From CAZHCA01 sp964530825 (GTDB lineage: Bacteria; Bacteroidota; Bacteroidia; Chitinophagales; Saprospiraceae): a stretch of DNA of 64,000 nucleotides. Positions 17,932 through 26,990 of the stretch are shown here, piece by piece. Location of the stretch: contig CAZHCA010000001.1 in NCBI GenBank assembly GCA_964530825.1, positions 186,001-250,000 on the forward strand, given 5' to 3'. The notes under the pieces were generated by a model. The model saw only the letters and a list, made by a program, of their open reading frames with translations. It was not told the origin of the DNA and made no database searches. The position numbers were made by a program, and so were the translations under genes. Numbering within the stretch: position 1 is the first letter of the stretch; each line of letters starts with the position of its first letter.

Positions 17932-17979
17932 GGCGCTTTGGTTAGGGAAGCGCCGTCTTTTTAATGCGTTCGCTTAGGC

Positions 17980-18732
17980 TTAGGCAGAAGCTGCAGAGGT
18001 TTCTGAAGTCTTAGACGTAGCCAGCGTGAAAATTACAAGGCCGAATCCGATCTTGTTGACAGCATCACCAATGTTGTAGATGATGTCCAGTGAACGCGGA
18101 TCCAATAAGCCAGACAACCAACCGCTACCTTCAATGGTCATGTAGCCAATCGGGTAAATTGCCCAACCTACCAATACGAACCAACCCAGTGTTTTGAAAG
18201 CACGCTGCAGGGTAGGATCGTTGGAGTTGCTAGCCAGCCGCTTCGCCGAGCCGAACCATACCTCATACAAGATACCAATGTAACCCAAGGTAGAAATGAA
18301 ACCCCACAGCGGAGAATTCGCACGGAATACGGTTTCACCCAAGTAACCCGTAATTAGCATGAATGCGCTGTAGAAAATCATGCGCCACAACAGACCTTGC
18401 TTAGCACCGAAAGCACGCAGAATTAAGAAAAATTCTACGCACATCAGGGGTACCGTAAGGATCCAGTCGATGTAGCGAAACTCGGTCGGTGAAGCTTGGA
18501 ACTCCGCCCAGAAATTACGCATGTAAAAGTAGTGTACAGCTGCAATACCGGTGATCAAACCTGATACCAGCATGGAGTCTTTCCACTTACCTTCAACACG
18601 GGTCATCTGTACGAAGAAGAACACCGTGGCGGCCAACATAGCCATAGAACCAATGAAGAACGTAAAACCTACGTAGTCACCGGACTGTAGGTTAGCCAAA
18701 AACATTGGCTCGAAGTTTACTAATGCACTCAT
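17980..18732 (-). CDS. Proteorhodopsin, light-driven proton pump (DTE motif, green type)
   Basis: 250 residues from the Met at 18732; a longer frame to 18792 would add 20 atypical residues. Seven membrane helices. Helix C carries D89, T93 and E100 (D97/T101/E108 of the marine green proteorhodopsin): proton acceptor, Thr and proton donor, the DTE signature of outward proton pumps. H67 matches H75, and K227 in GDAVNKIGF is the retinal Schiff-base Lys. M97 at the spectral-tuning position (105) predicts green absorption. G144 aligns without gaps with F152, the position that is Gly in carotenoid-binding xanthorhodopsins. The gene lies 87 bp after blh and crtY, which supply retinal, all on one strand. 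Confidence 0.97.
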   Translation of the reverse strand: MSALVNFEPMFLANLQSGDYVGFTFFIGSMAMLAATVFFFVQMTRVEGKWKDSMLVSGLITGIAAVHYFYMRNFWAEFQASPTEFRYIDWILTVPLMCVEFFLILRAFGAKQGLLWRMIFYSAFMLITGYLGETVFRANSPLWGFISTLGYIGILYEVWFGSAKRLASNSNDPTLQRAFKTLGWFVLVGWAIYPIGYMTIEGSGWLSGLLDPRSLDIIYNIGDAVNKIGFGLVIFTLATSKTSETSAASA

Positions 18733-18819
18733 ATTGATTGATTTTGTTAAGCAATTGTTAACATTCCTTCCGGTTAACAGAAGTGGATTCAAATGGTTTA
18801 ATATTTTTTGAAAAATTTA

Positions 18820-19812
18820 TCATTTTTCGCTACTCAATTTACTTAAAGACGGTGCGTTAATTTGCTCGATATATGATTTTTCCAATGTATCTTCTGTGTA
18901 AAGCATTTCTATGAGAATCATGTGTGGAAGGGTGATCACCGCGATGAAAATAAAGAGTAGCCCGATAGTCAGCGGCATACCCAACCATAGCGCTATACCG
19001 TACAGAGCTGCCAGGCCGGCCACCGATAAGACGGTCAGTGGGAGGGTCGATTTAGCGTAATCCCGAAGGGTGTAGTTCGCATCCGCTTTGCGGAAAAAGC
19101 GAACCTGGTCCATAATCGAGGTAGCTGAATGCCAACCAACAAAATAAACGGTGAATCCTACCAGTAAAGGCGTTGTCCAGAATAGCCCCGCCAGTAGGAA
19201 CAGATTGATCAATTCATCGCCTGATTGCCGACCGCTCAAACGTCCCGTAAAACGCAGGCCCAGCACAGCAGCTCCGTTCATGGCAAATAATCCGCCTACG
19301 CAAGCGTATCGCAAGGTGCCCGAAAGTGCCAAAGGCGTTTCGCCCGTGATGGAGGCGATAATGGGACCCGCTGCGTCGTAATGCCACAAAATGGGTGCTG
19401 CTAAGACAAATAAACCCCAAATGAGGTAAAGGCCGATGGCAATCCCACGCGGTAAGTCTTCTAAATAGGCCCAATTGGACTGGCCAAAATGGTAAACCGA
19501 CAGCAGTAAGAACAGGCTTAAGGCTATAACCGGCATCAACCACCACAGCAGCGCATAAATACCGATCAACGATAAATAGGCCACGAAAAAAAGCAGTTGC
19601 CTTCCCCGCCCTTCGATGTGGTGTTTTCTGATAATTTGCTGGAATATCAGGTGGTCGGTTGCGCCATGGGGAATGCCGAGTAATATGATAAGAGCTGCTG
19701 CGGGCCAGGCCGCCCAGGCGCCTCCCCAGTCCGGGAAAAAGGCGCCGACAACGATGAATCCCAAGGCTACCCAATAAAGCGTACGATAGAGGTGTGGGTA
19801 TCTGCTCCTCAT
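18820..19812 (-). CDS. blh: Beta-carotene 15,15'-dioxygenase, Brp/Blh family
   Basis: 330 residues of an integral membrane enzyme with about eight hydrophobic helices. The conserved His residues thought to bind iron are visible in IPHGATDHLIF (two His), VYHFGQSNW, VGWHSATSIMDQ and LPHMILIEM. Brp/Blh enzymes cleave beta-carotene symmetrically to two retinal molecules, giving the chromophore for rhodopsin. The start codon overlaps the crtY stop by 4 bp (ATGA), which implies translational coupling. The rhodopsin gene follows. Confidence 0.95.
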   Translation of the reverse strand: MRSRYPHLYRTLYWVALGFIVVGAFFPDWGGAWAAWPAAALIILLGIPHGATDHLIFQQIIRKHHIEGRGRQLLFFVAYLSLIGIYALLWWLMPVIALSLFLLLSVYHFGQSNWAYLEDLPRGIAIGLYLIWGLFVLAAPILWHYDAAGPIIASITGETPLALSGTLRYACVGGLFAMNGAAVLGLRFTGRLSGRQSGDELINLFLLAGLFWTTPLLVGFTVYFVGWHSATSIMDQVRFFRKADANYTLRDYAKSTLPLTVLSVAGLAALYGIALWLGMPLTIGLLFIFIAVITLPHMILIEMLYTEDTLEKSYIEQINAPSLSKLSSEK

Positions 19813-21104
19813 GGCATCACTTTTGTGGTTAGGGAATCGCTTGGATTGGCAAATGGGTAAGCGGCTTTCTCAACGTTTGGCCGCAGATAACAACGCCCTA
19901 CCGCTTTCAAAAATGGGATGATCGGTAGCGTGGCAAAAATCGTAGCCTCTTGACCCAAATGAGAACGCTCATCCAGGAAAGTCAGGACTTTTTCCATGCG
20001 GTTGTGGCGGAAGAGGTTAGTGAAAATCTTTTCCCCCATCCAGCCCTGATGCTGCAGGATGTGCAATAGCAAAGTGTCATAAAACCCGAAGCGCGCCGGG
20101 CTGGCAGGCGGGAACGCGGGAGCATTATTTAGTAGCAGCCCCCTGGCCAAACTGGCCGCTTGCTGCTGTATGCGTAGAAAAGCATACCCGGTGGTAGGCT
20201 TTACGGCCCCACCTATGGTACCCAGGTGCAATAATTTGGTGCCGGATTTCTGGCGGGGCGCTGGTTGGTCGGTCATTGGAATTACGCCCTGCTCTACATC
20301 CGTTATCTCGTAGTTGACCAGACCAAGCTGCTGGCTTAGGTAGGTCCGGATCTGTTTTTCGTAGAACCCGGTAGACCACAAATAGGGGCCGAAGATCGTA
20401 TATTCAACGAGGGCTTCGTAGGGGCTCGTAGGAAGGATGTAAAAGAAACGCGTTTCGCCCTCCTGCGGCGTCCTGAAATCCATCAGGGTAGCTCGCTGGG
20501 GATCGAATACCGGCTGATCGGTGCGGATAAACCACCCGCGGAAATGCTGCAACAGGCGGTGTACAGGGCGGTGAGTGGGCGCTGCTGTAGTTACCGGTAA
20601 AGCGCTATTGAATACCCAGTCGCTTTCCAGTCGTCGGTTGCCGACCTGTACCCAAGCGCTATGCTTCTCGGCGCCCATATCCTGAATATCACCGATTACC
20701 CAATTAACCTGGTGGTCGTCGAGGTATTGGTGAATATATCGGTAAAAATCTTCGGCGCGGATCATGCGGTAATGCATATTCCGCAGAGGAAAAGTACGAT
20801 CAAGCCGGTGGCCGGCTACATGGAGGGCCGACCAGTTGTGATGAGAAAGGTGATCGAAAGGGGTTGCCTGCCCGCTCCAATAACACCAGGTGCGATCATT
20901 TGCCGTTTTGCGTTTGCGATCGACCAGAGTGATCCGGTGACCTCCAAAGCCTCGTTTTACGAGCTGGTAAGCCAGACTGAGTCCGGCGCACCCCCCACCT
21001 GCGATAATAATTTTTTGTTCGCTCTTCGCTCTCATACCATCAGCAGCTACGTACGACCATACGGGCGCCTCCTCACTCGTCCCTTCCGATTGTGGAATAT
21101 TCAA
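19809..21104 (-). CDS. crtY: Lycopene beta-cyclase CrtY
   Basis: 431 residues. The N-terminal dinucleotide-binding motif IIIAGGGCAGLSLAYQL (about residues 32-48) and the DRTWCYW block (about residues 70-76) mark the CrtY/CrtL flavoprotein family, which cyclises both ends of lycopene to give beta-carotene. GAVKPTTGYAFLRIQQQA near residue 300 is the second typical block. An alternative Met at 21035 would remove a polar, non-conserved 23-residue lead and places the flavin motif at the usual distance from the start; either start is possible. First gene of the crtY-blh-rhodopsin unit. The earlier carotenoid genes (crtE, crtB, crtI) are not in this window. Confidence 0.93.
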   Translation of the reverse strand: MNIPQSEGTSEEAPVWSYVAADGMRAKSEQKIIIAGGGCAGLSLAYQLVKRGFGGHRITLVDRKRKTANDRTWCYWSGQATPFDHLSHHNWSALHVAGHRLDRTFPLRNMHYRMIRAEDFYRYIHQYLDDHQVNWVIGDIQDMGAEKHSAWVQVGNRRLESDWVFNSALPVTTAAPTHRPVHRLLQHFRGWFIRTDQPVFDPQRATLMDFRTPQEGETRFFYILPTSPYEALVEYTIFGPYLWSTGFYEKQIRTYLSQQLGLVNYEITDVEQGVIPMTDQPAPRQKSGTKLLHLGTIGGAVKPTTGYAFLRIQQQAASLARGLLLNNAPAFPPASPARFGFYDTLLLHILQHQGWMGEKIFTNLFRHNRMEKVLTFLDERSHLGQEATIFATLPIIPFLKAVGRCYLRPNVEKAAYPFANPSDSLTTKVMP

Positions 21105-21249
21105 CAGCCCGAACGGTGTCCGTCCGCTTGATTTAGTTTAGTTGATTAATGCACAACTGTCCACGAGGGACATACCTTTGTTATAAGCGAAAAATAAAAA
21201 AAAATTATGCTGTTTTGTTTAATAAAACCGTCAATTATTTCGAAGAAAA

Positions 21250-23373
21250 TCAAACAATCGGGCGGTCGAGGATACTTTTCAGGGTGCGGGGAACCCGAAA
21301 CCGCTGTCCGTACCGTGCGCGGTAATGCCGGCATTTGGCGATAAAGCCCTCCGGGCCGTAGTCATTGACGTACTGAATAACCCCTCCTTTGAAGGCAGGG
21401 AACCCCCAGCCGTATATGCTGCCTAGATTGGCAGCGGCTACCGAGTGAATGACGCCTTCCTGCATACACCAGACCGCCTCGAGGACTTGGGCGAAAAGAA
21501 AGCGCTCGGTAATTTCCTGGCGGTTATAGTCGGTGACTGTGGGTGGAAAGTGGCCGGTCAGTTCGGACCATAGTTCGCTTCGCTCTTGCTCGCTGCGATA
21601 TTCGTAAAATCCAGCGAGGCGTTTGCGCCCATTACGGTTGAGCTCCAGCATTTTGTCCAGTACGCTTACAGCAGGGTGCTGGACGTATTTGGGACCGTAG
21701 TGCTTTGCGGCCTGTTGCTCGTAACCGAGGACGAGGTTGAGGCCTAAATCGTCGGCCAGGGCCAGTGCTCCCTGCGGCATACCGGCCTGGCGACCCAGGT
21801 TTTCAATCAAAGCGGGCGGGTAGCCTTCTTGCAACAGGGTGATACCTTCCAGGATAAAGGTGTTCTGTACGCGGGCGGCGTAAAAGCCCCAATCGTCTTT
21901 GACGACGATCGGTGTCTTTTTAATGGCCCTTACAAAATCGAATGCTTTTGAAATGGTTTCGTCGGTGGTTTCTGCCCCCCGTACGATCTCAACGAGCGGC
22001 ACCTCCTCGGCAGGGGCAAAAAAGTGTAAACCCACGTAGTGCTGGGGGCGTTCCGCTCCCTTGGCCAGCTTCGTGATGGGAATGGAAATGGTATTGGTGC
22101 CAAAAATGGCGTATTCGTCCAGGTGCTGCTCGGCTTCGCGGGTGACCTTTTGTTTGACCATTTCGTTTTCAAAAACGGCTTCAATGACCAGATCGCAGGT
22201 CGAGAAGTCTCTGGAGTCTTCGGTGGTCTGGATGCGGGATAGCAGGTTTTCGGCCGCGGCCTGCGACAAGTCGCCCGACTTGAGGCTTCGTTCCACTTGC
22301 TTGCGAACGTATTCGCGACCGCGTTCGGCGATCAGGCGGGAAACGTCTTTCAGCACGACTTCCATACCACTTTTCAAGCATGCATAAGCGATGCCCGATC
22401 CCATACGGCCAGCCCCGATTATGCCGATACGTCGGGGCCGGAACTTACCGAATCCGGCGGGCCGGTTCTTACCTTCTTTGATGAAATTGGCGTCGAACCA
22501 AAACGCCTTAATCATATTTTTGCACTGCTGGCTGCGTACCAGCTCGGTATAGTAGCGGCTTTCGATCCGGCAGGCCGTGTCGAAATCGACCTTTGAGCCT
22601 TCGCTCAGCACGTTCAGGATAGCCCGAGGAGCAGGGTAGTTATTGTGGGTCTCGGCTCCAATTTCAGCTGCCAGCCGTCGTATCTTGCCGGCGACCTGCC
22701 GATTGCGGGCAGTACCACCTGGTATGCGACCCTCGGGGTGGTCCCAGGGGCGCCGGCTTTCGCGGTTTTCCAGCAGCCAGTTTCGGGCCCGTTCCATCAT
22801 GTCGCGCTCGTGAGTAGCTAACTCATCAACGATGCCTACCCGGTGGGCTTCGCGTGTGCTGTACCGCCGGCCATTGCGTAAAATAGGGAAGGCTTTTTCA
22901 ATGCCCAATAGCCACATGAGACGCACGATACCACCCCCTCCAGGAATGAGGCCCAACTCGACCTCGGGGAGACCCAAGCGAATATCGGGGTTGTCGATCA
23001 CAATGCGCCGGTGGCAGGCTAGTGCCAGTTCGAATCCGGTCCCGATCGCGTTGCCATTGATAGCGGCGATTACCGGTACCCCGGGCTTTTCCAGGGACCT
23101 GAAAAATGCTTTAATTGCTTCTGAAAACCGGAAAATTTCCCCAGGATCAGTGGACTGGTACAGATATTCCAGGTCACCGCCTGCCAGGAACGTTTTTTTA
23201 GCGGAAGTTAGGATGACTCCCTTGAGTTGCCCCTTGGCTTTCTCGGCCTGCAAATGCTCGAGTACCGGTACGAAAGCCTCCCAGATCTCGTGGTTGATGA
23301 CGTTGATTCTGCGGCCCGACATGTCAAGGGTCAAAACAGCAATATGGTCGATGTCCTTTTTGTAATAAATCAT
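21250..23373 (-). CDS. fadJ: Bifunctional enoyl-CoA hydratase/3-hydroxyacyl-CoA dehydrogenase
   Basis: 707 residues, the length of FadB/FadJ alpha subunits. The N-terminal crotonase domain (about 1-200) has the oxyanion-hole segment GNAIGTGFELALACHRRI and the catalytic-Glu region GLPEVELGLIPGGGG. The dehydrogenase part begins with the NAD-binding IGIIGAGRMGSGIAYA (about residue 315) and continues with GTNTISIPI and the catalytic YVGLHFFAPAEEVPLVEIV. It catalyses the two middle steps of fatty-acid beta-oxidation. The thiolase gene lies 9 bp upstream on the same strand, forming a fadAB-type operon. FadB versus FadJ cannot be decided from this alone. Confidence 0.95.
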   Translation of the reverse strand: MIYYKKDIDHIAVLTLDMSGRRINVINHEIWEAFVPVLEHLQAEKAKGQLKGVILTSAKKTFLAGGDLEYLYQSTDPGEIFRFSEAIKAFFRSLEKPGVPVIAAINGNAIGTGFELALACHRRIVIDNPDIRLGLPEVELGLIPGGGGIVRLMWLLGIEKAFPILRNGRRYSTREAHRVGIVDELATHERDMMERARNWLLENRESRRPWDHPEGRIPGGTARNRQVAGKIRRLAAEIGAETHNNYPAPRAILNVLSEGSKVDFDTACRIESRYYTELVRSQQCKNMIKAFWFDANFIKEGKNRPAGFGKFRPRRIGIIGAGRMGSGIAYACLKSGMEVVLKDVSRLIAERGREYVRKQVERSLKSGDLSQAAAENLLSRIQTTEDSRDFSTCDLVIEAVFENEMVKQKVTREAEQHLDEYAIFGTNTISIPITKLAKGAERPQHYVGLHFFAPAEEVPLVEIVRGAETTDETISKAFDFVRAIKKTPIVVKDDWGFYAARVQNTFILEGITLLQEGYPPALIENLGRQAGMPQGALALADDLGLNLVLGYEQQAAKHYGPKYVQHPAVSVLDKMLELNRNGRKRLAGFYEYRSEQERSELWSELTGHFPPTVTDYNRQEITERFLFAQVLEAVWCMQEGVIHSVAAANLGSIYGWGFPAFKGGVIQYVNDYGPEGFIAKCRHYRARYGQRFRVPRTLKSILDRPIV

Positions 23374-23382
23374 AGCCCCGGA

Positions 23383-24588
23383 TTAAACGCGTTCGATGAT
23401 GGTCGCTATGCCCATGCCTCCGCCTACACAGAGGGTAGCTAGACCAATATGCAGATCGCGACGCTCGAGCTCATTGAGCAGCGTGCCTAGTAAAATAGCA
23501 CCCGTAGCCCCCAGCGGATGGCCGAAAGCGATAGCACCCCCATTGACGTTGAGGCGGTCGTCGGGGATGTCCAGATCTCGTTGAAATTTGAGGACGACCG
23601 AAGCAAACGCTTCGTTGCATTCCCATAGGTCGACGTCGTTCTTTTCCATGCCGGCGATCCGAAGGGCTTTTTCTGCCGCTGGACCCGGTCCGGTAAGCAT
23701 CAGGGTAGGTTCGACGCTGACGTGAGCTGCCGACACGATCCGGGCCCGGGGCGACCGCCCCAGGTCTTTACCAATCGCTTCATCGCCCAACAGCAAAAGA
23801 GCAGCCGCATCGACGATGCCGCTGGAGTTACCGGCAGTATGCAGGTGATGGATGCGCTCTACGCGGGGATACCGTTGCAGCGCCAATTCGTCAAACCCGT
23901 CGGCGCCCATCGAGGCGAAAGCCGGCGGGAGCTGTGCCAGGCCTTCCAGGGTGGTATCGGGACGCGGGTGTTCGTCGACCGACAACACCGGCAAGCCGTT
24001 CCGGTCTTGAATGGGGACCAGAGATTGTGCAAAGTACCCTTCCTCTTGGGCCCGGGCAGCCAGCTGTTGGGACCGCAGCGCATACTGATCCAGTTGTTCG
24101 CGGCTGAAGCCCTCGAGCGTGGCTATCAGGTCGGCGGAAATACCTTGCGGTAGATAGGGAATTTCGGCAATAATCTCCGGGTCAAAGAGGAGGGCGCCCC
24201 CATCGCTACCAATGGGTACCCGGCTCATACTTTCTACTCCGCCGGCCACAACGAGTTGCTCCCACCCACTGCGGATCTTCACTGCTGCCAGGTTTGCCGC
24301 TTCCAGGCCCGAGGCGCAGAACCGGTTGAGTTGGAATCCACCAACGGTCTGGTCCCAGCCGGCGTGTAAAAGCGCCGCTTTGGCTATATTGGATCCCTGG
24401 TCGTCGAGCGGACTCACGCACCCGATTACCACATCGTCAACCAGGGCGGTATTCAGGGTATGTCGCTGCTGTAAGGCGCGCAAGGCGGCGGAAAGCAGGT
24501 CGATGGGTTTAACTTCGTGCAAGGCTCCTCCGGACTTTCCGCGTCCGCGAGGCGTTCTGAGAGCATCGTAAATGTAGGCTTGCGTCAT
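23383..24588 (-). CDS. fadA: Acetyl-CoA C-acyltransferase (thiolase)
   Basis: 401 residues from the Met at 24588; a frame to 24642 adds 18 atypical residues, while 24588 is preceded by a purine-rich AGGAACCTCCC and gives the MTQAYIYDALRTPRGR start typical of thiolases. Catalytic residues are the nucleophilic Cys in NRFCASGLEAAN (about residue 90), His in FGHPLGATGA (about 358) and the second Cys in CVGGGMG (about 388). It carries out the final thiolytic step of beta-oxidation, working with the multifunctional protein encoded 9 bp downstream. Confidence 0.94.
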   Translation of the reverse strand: MTQAYIYDALRTPRGRGKSGGALHEVKPIDLLSAALRALQQRHTLNTALVDDVVIGCVSPLDDQGSNIAKAALLHAGWDQTVGGFQLNRFCASGLEAANLAAVKIRSGWEQLVVAGGVESMSRVPIGSDGGALLFDPEIIAEIPYLPQGISADLIATLEGFSREQLDQYALRSQQLAARAQEEGYFAQSLVPIQDRNGLPVLSVDEHPRPDTTLEGLAQLPPAFASMGADGFDELALQRYPRVERIHHLHTAGNSSGIVDAAALLLLGDEAIGKDLGRSPRARIVSAAHVSVEPTLMLTGPGPAAEKALRIAGMEKNDVDLWECNEAFASVVLKFQRDLDIPDDRLNVNGGAIAFGHPLGATGAILLGTLLNELERRDLHIGLATLCVGGGMGIATIIERV

Positions 24589-24748
24589 GGGAGGTTCCTG
24601 GTGTTCTGTTGTACAGGCTAAAAATAAAGAAATAATACGCATTCACCTGGACCGACGAGCAGGACTTCATCAGAAAAAGCGTGGATTCGGTAGAAAGAAT
24701 TTAGCCTCTTCAGCCCGCTTGAACTATATTTGATAGGACATAAACAAA

Positions 24749-25108
24749 ATGCTGATGGCTCGAAAAACTCGCATGACCGGTTTCGGACGGTTCTTTATAT
24801 TCCTGATCATTTTTGTCCCGATCGCATACATTGCTGCGGCTTACCTGAATGGGGAGGATGCGCTGGCACCCATTCGCGAAATGTGGGAGGAACGAGTGCA
24901 GCCGGCAAAGCCGTCCGGTAACGAACCCCGTGTGCCTGCCGATACGGAGGGGCAAGTCCCTGAGCAAGAAAAAGGCAATGTGCCCAGTACGCCGCCCAAC
25001 CTGCAGCAATTGCGCCAGGAAAACCAGCGCCTGCGGGATTCGCTGGCCAATCAGCAGGAGCGCATCCGGGATCTACAGGAGCGCATCCACGAGTATCAGA
25101 ACCAATAG
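24749..25108 (+). CDS. Small membrane-anchored coiled-coil protein
   Basis: 119 residues (or 117 from the second Met at 24755). One transmembrane helix (about residues 14-34, FFIFLIIFVPIAYIAAAYL), then a Pro/Glu-rich linker and a C-terminal coiled coil (LQQLRQENQRLRDSLANQQERIRDLQERIHEYQ). The topology would be a short cytosolic N-terminus with a periplasmic or extended C-terminal coil. No family recognised. Its stop lies 7 bp before the holin-like gene, so the two are probably cotranscribed. A structural role in the envelope is a guess. Confidence 0.65.
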   Translation: MLMARKTRMTGFGRFFIFLIIFVPIAYIAAAYLNGEDALAPIREMWEERVQPAKPSGNEPRVPADTEGQVPEQEKGNVPSTPPNLQQLRQENQRLRDSLANQQERIRDLQERIHEYQNQ

Positions 25109-25115
25109 CACAGCT

Positions 25116-25496
25116 ATGGAGGATTTTTTTTCGCAAACGATCGTCACCCAAAACAGCTTGAGCGGATGGCTGATCAAGTTCGTGCTCAGTGCTCTGGCCT
25201 TATTTGCCGCTGCTTACCTACTCCGGGGCGTATATCTGAAAAACCTCGGTACCGCCTTTATCGTGGCATTTGTGATTGGTATCCTCAACAATACTTTGGG
25301 GGCGCTGATGCGCTTTTTTGCGCTCCCCTTTACCTTTCTGACCCTCGGGCTATTTAGCCTAGTGATCGACGCGGCTTTGATCCTGTTGGCTGCTTATCTT
25401 TTCCGCAACTTCCGGGTCGATAATTTTTGGTGGGCGTTATTGCTCGCCGTTGTACTGGCGCTCTTCAATATGGTTCTCCACGCGATTTATCTTTAA
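25116..25496 (+). CDS. Phage holin family (YvlD-like) membrane protein
   Basis: 126 residues with four transmembrane helices (about residues 20-37, 43-62, 70-92 and 100-124), including LSGWLIKFVLSALALFAAAYLLRGV and the FFALPFTFLTLGLFSLVIDAALILLAAYL pattern typical of the holin 4-2/YvlD family. Despite the family name these are usually chromosomal housekeeping membrane proteins of unknown function, not lysis holins, and no phage genes surround it. The frame is open further upstream, but the Met at 25116 matches family length. Confidence 0.8.
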   Translation: MEDFFSQTIVTQNSLSGWLIKFVLSALALFAAAYLLRGVYLKNLGTAFIVAFVIGILNNTLGALMRFFALPFTFLTLGLFSLVIDAALILLAAYLFRNFRVDNFWWALLLAVVLALFNMVLHAIYL

Positions 25497-25657
25497 TTCC
25501 TGCAGTCAGGCCGGGATCTTTCGAACCGGTTACCGACAAGCCGCTGATCAAATCAAGGACTTTTACACTAAAAATCCGAGAAAATTTTATTTTCGCCGTA
25601 AACTAGGTTAAGCCACTTTACTTATTTAAGGTGTTCTAAAGCGATTTTTCCATTCAT

Positions 25658-26022
25658 TTGTGGCTAAAAAGGTTAACGGCAATAGTGAAAAAAGACCCTT
25701 TTTTGCAGAGGATAAATCAGATCCTTGAGGAAAATCTAAGCGACGACCAATTCAAGATAAATGATCTATGTAATAAGCTTTCCTTGAGTAGAATGCAGGT
25801 GCATCGGAAGGTTGTTACCGCTACCGGCCCGTCCACCTCCAAATACGTGCGCCGCTACCGTCTACGAGTAGCGGCGAAACTGCTCCGCACTTCCGATGTC
25901 AGCATCACTGAAATTGCCTATCGAGTAGGGTTTAAAGAGTTAACTTATTTTACACGCCTTTTTCGCAAGAGTACGGTATGAGTCCCCGCAAGTACCGCAG
26001 TACGCACCGGGGTCCCGGATAA
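25658..26022 (+). pseudogene. Frameshifted AraC-type DNA-binding domain remnant
   Basis: The reading frame from a TTG at 25658 (no ATG available before a stop at 25637) encodes an AraC/XylS double helix-turn-helix: FKINDLCNKLSLSRMQVHRKV and VSITEIAYRVGFKELTYFTRLFRKS. It stops at 25981. The next frame continues immediately with YGMSPRKYRSTHRG up to 26022, the conserved end of the AraC domain (usually FRKxYGMSPxxYR). One base appears to be missing near 25968. The N-terminal sensor or ligand domain is also absent. The sequence resembles the DNA-binding end of hybrid two-component regulators. Either a decaying remnant or a sequencing error. Confidence 0.7.
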
Positions 26023-26040
26023 CCTGTCGGGCCTTGCGGT

Positions 26041-26919
26041 CTATTCCTGCCGGGTGAGGGCCTTTAGATCGGCCTCTTTGTAGTTTTTGATTTCTAATAT
26101 GTCTGATGGCATGTAATAACCTGCTTCGTCGAGGCGCTGTAGCACGCTGACTACCGCCTGGTTTTTCACCTCAATAAAATTGTAGGCGGGATCAAATGCA
26201 TCGACCCAGTAGTAGCAGGTTACATTGATGGTGCTGGTGCCGAGCTCGTTAATCAAAACTGATGGTTGCCGGCTGACCGTCATGACGCCGGGTACTTCTG
26301 AAAGGGTCTCAAGAATCAGCTGAATGGCCTTTTCCATGTTGGAGCCATAGTCAAAGCCCAACGTAAAATCGGCCCGTAGGTCGCCGTCGACTGTAAAGTT
26401 GATGAGTGGTTTCTTGATGACGCTGGAATTCGGAATGAAAACGTCTTGCCCCTCCGCTGTACGCAGGTGAATGTCGCGCAGAGAGAGGGCCACAATTTTG
26501 CCTTCGATACCCTCCAGAGCTACCACATCACCAATTTTGAAAGGGCGGTTGAATGCCAAAAGAATCCCAGCTAGAAAATTTTCCCCAATATCCTTAAAGG
26601 CAAAGCCCAAAATGAAGGCCCCAACCCCGGCGCTGGCCAGCAGACTACCTGCTACGGCATCCAGCCCAATAACTTTTAAGAACAACAAACAACCGATAAT
26701 TACGATCAAGACCTTAATCATACGGGCGATAAAAGTCGCCAAGAGGGGATCATCCATCCGTTTTGTCAGGCTGCGCTTGGTAAATTTGCGTATCCGGTTA
26801 GCGAACAGGTAAAAGAAGAGTAAAATAAGAAGGGCTATGGCTAGTTTAGGGAGTAGGCTTACGATTAAATCGTAGTAGCTCCTGAACTCCAAGAATAGAT
26901 CTTGCAGGAGTTGTTCCAT
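26041..26919 (-). CDS. MscS family mechanosensitive channel
   Basis: 292 residues, similar in length to E. coli MscS. Three N-terminal membrane helices, with the pore-lining helix VAGSLLASAGVGAFILGFAF rich in Ala/Gly. It is followed by KDIGENFLAGILLAFNRPFKIGDVV and the beta domain (EGIEGKIVALSLRDIHLRTAEGQDVFIPNSSV), all typical of MscS. The channel opens under membrane tension to release solutes on osmotic downshock. Monocistronic, with 270 bp before the next minus-strand gene. Confidence 0.94.
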   Translation of the reverse strand: MEQLLQDLFLEFRSYYDLIVSLLPKLAIALLILLFFYLFANRIRKFTKRSLTKRMDDPLLATFIARMIKVLIVIIGCLLFLKVIGLDAVAGSLLASAGVGAFILGFAFKDIGENFLAGILLAFNRPFKIGDVVALEGIEGKIVALSLRDIHLRTAEGQDVFIPNSSVIKKPLINFTVDGDLRADFTLGFDYGSNMEKAIQLILETLSEVPGVMTVSRQPSVLINELGTSTINVTCYYWVDAFDPAYNFIEVKNQAVVSVLQRLDEAGYYMPSDILEIKNYKEADLKALTRQE

Positions 26920-26990
26920 AGGGCGGAGTGTTTTTTTATAAAATTAAAAATACCCCAAAGAAAATACTAAACCGACGAATACATTATTCC

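Larger units (their letters stand above)
17443..17979. other. Intergenic region between dps and the rhodopsin gene
   Basis: 537 bp without a credible protein-coding frame. It holds the dps promoter at its left end and an orphan plus-strand terminator at 17891-17931. A near-match -7 element (TTAGTTTG) lies at about 17863-17870 on the plus strand just before the terminator, so a short untranslated plus-strand transcript is possible. No minus-strand terminator for the rhodopsin operon was found. Confidence 0.5.
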
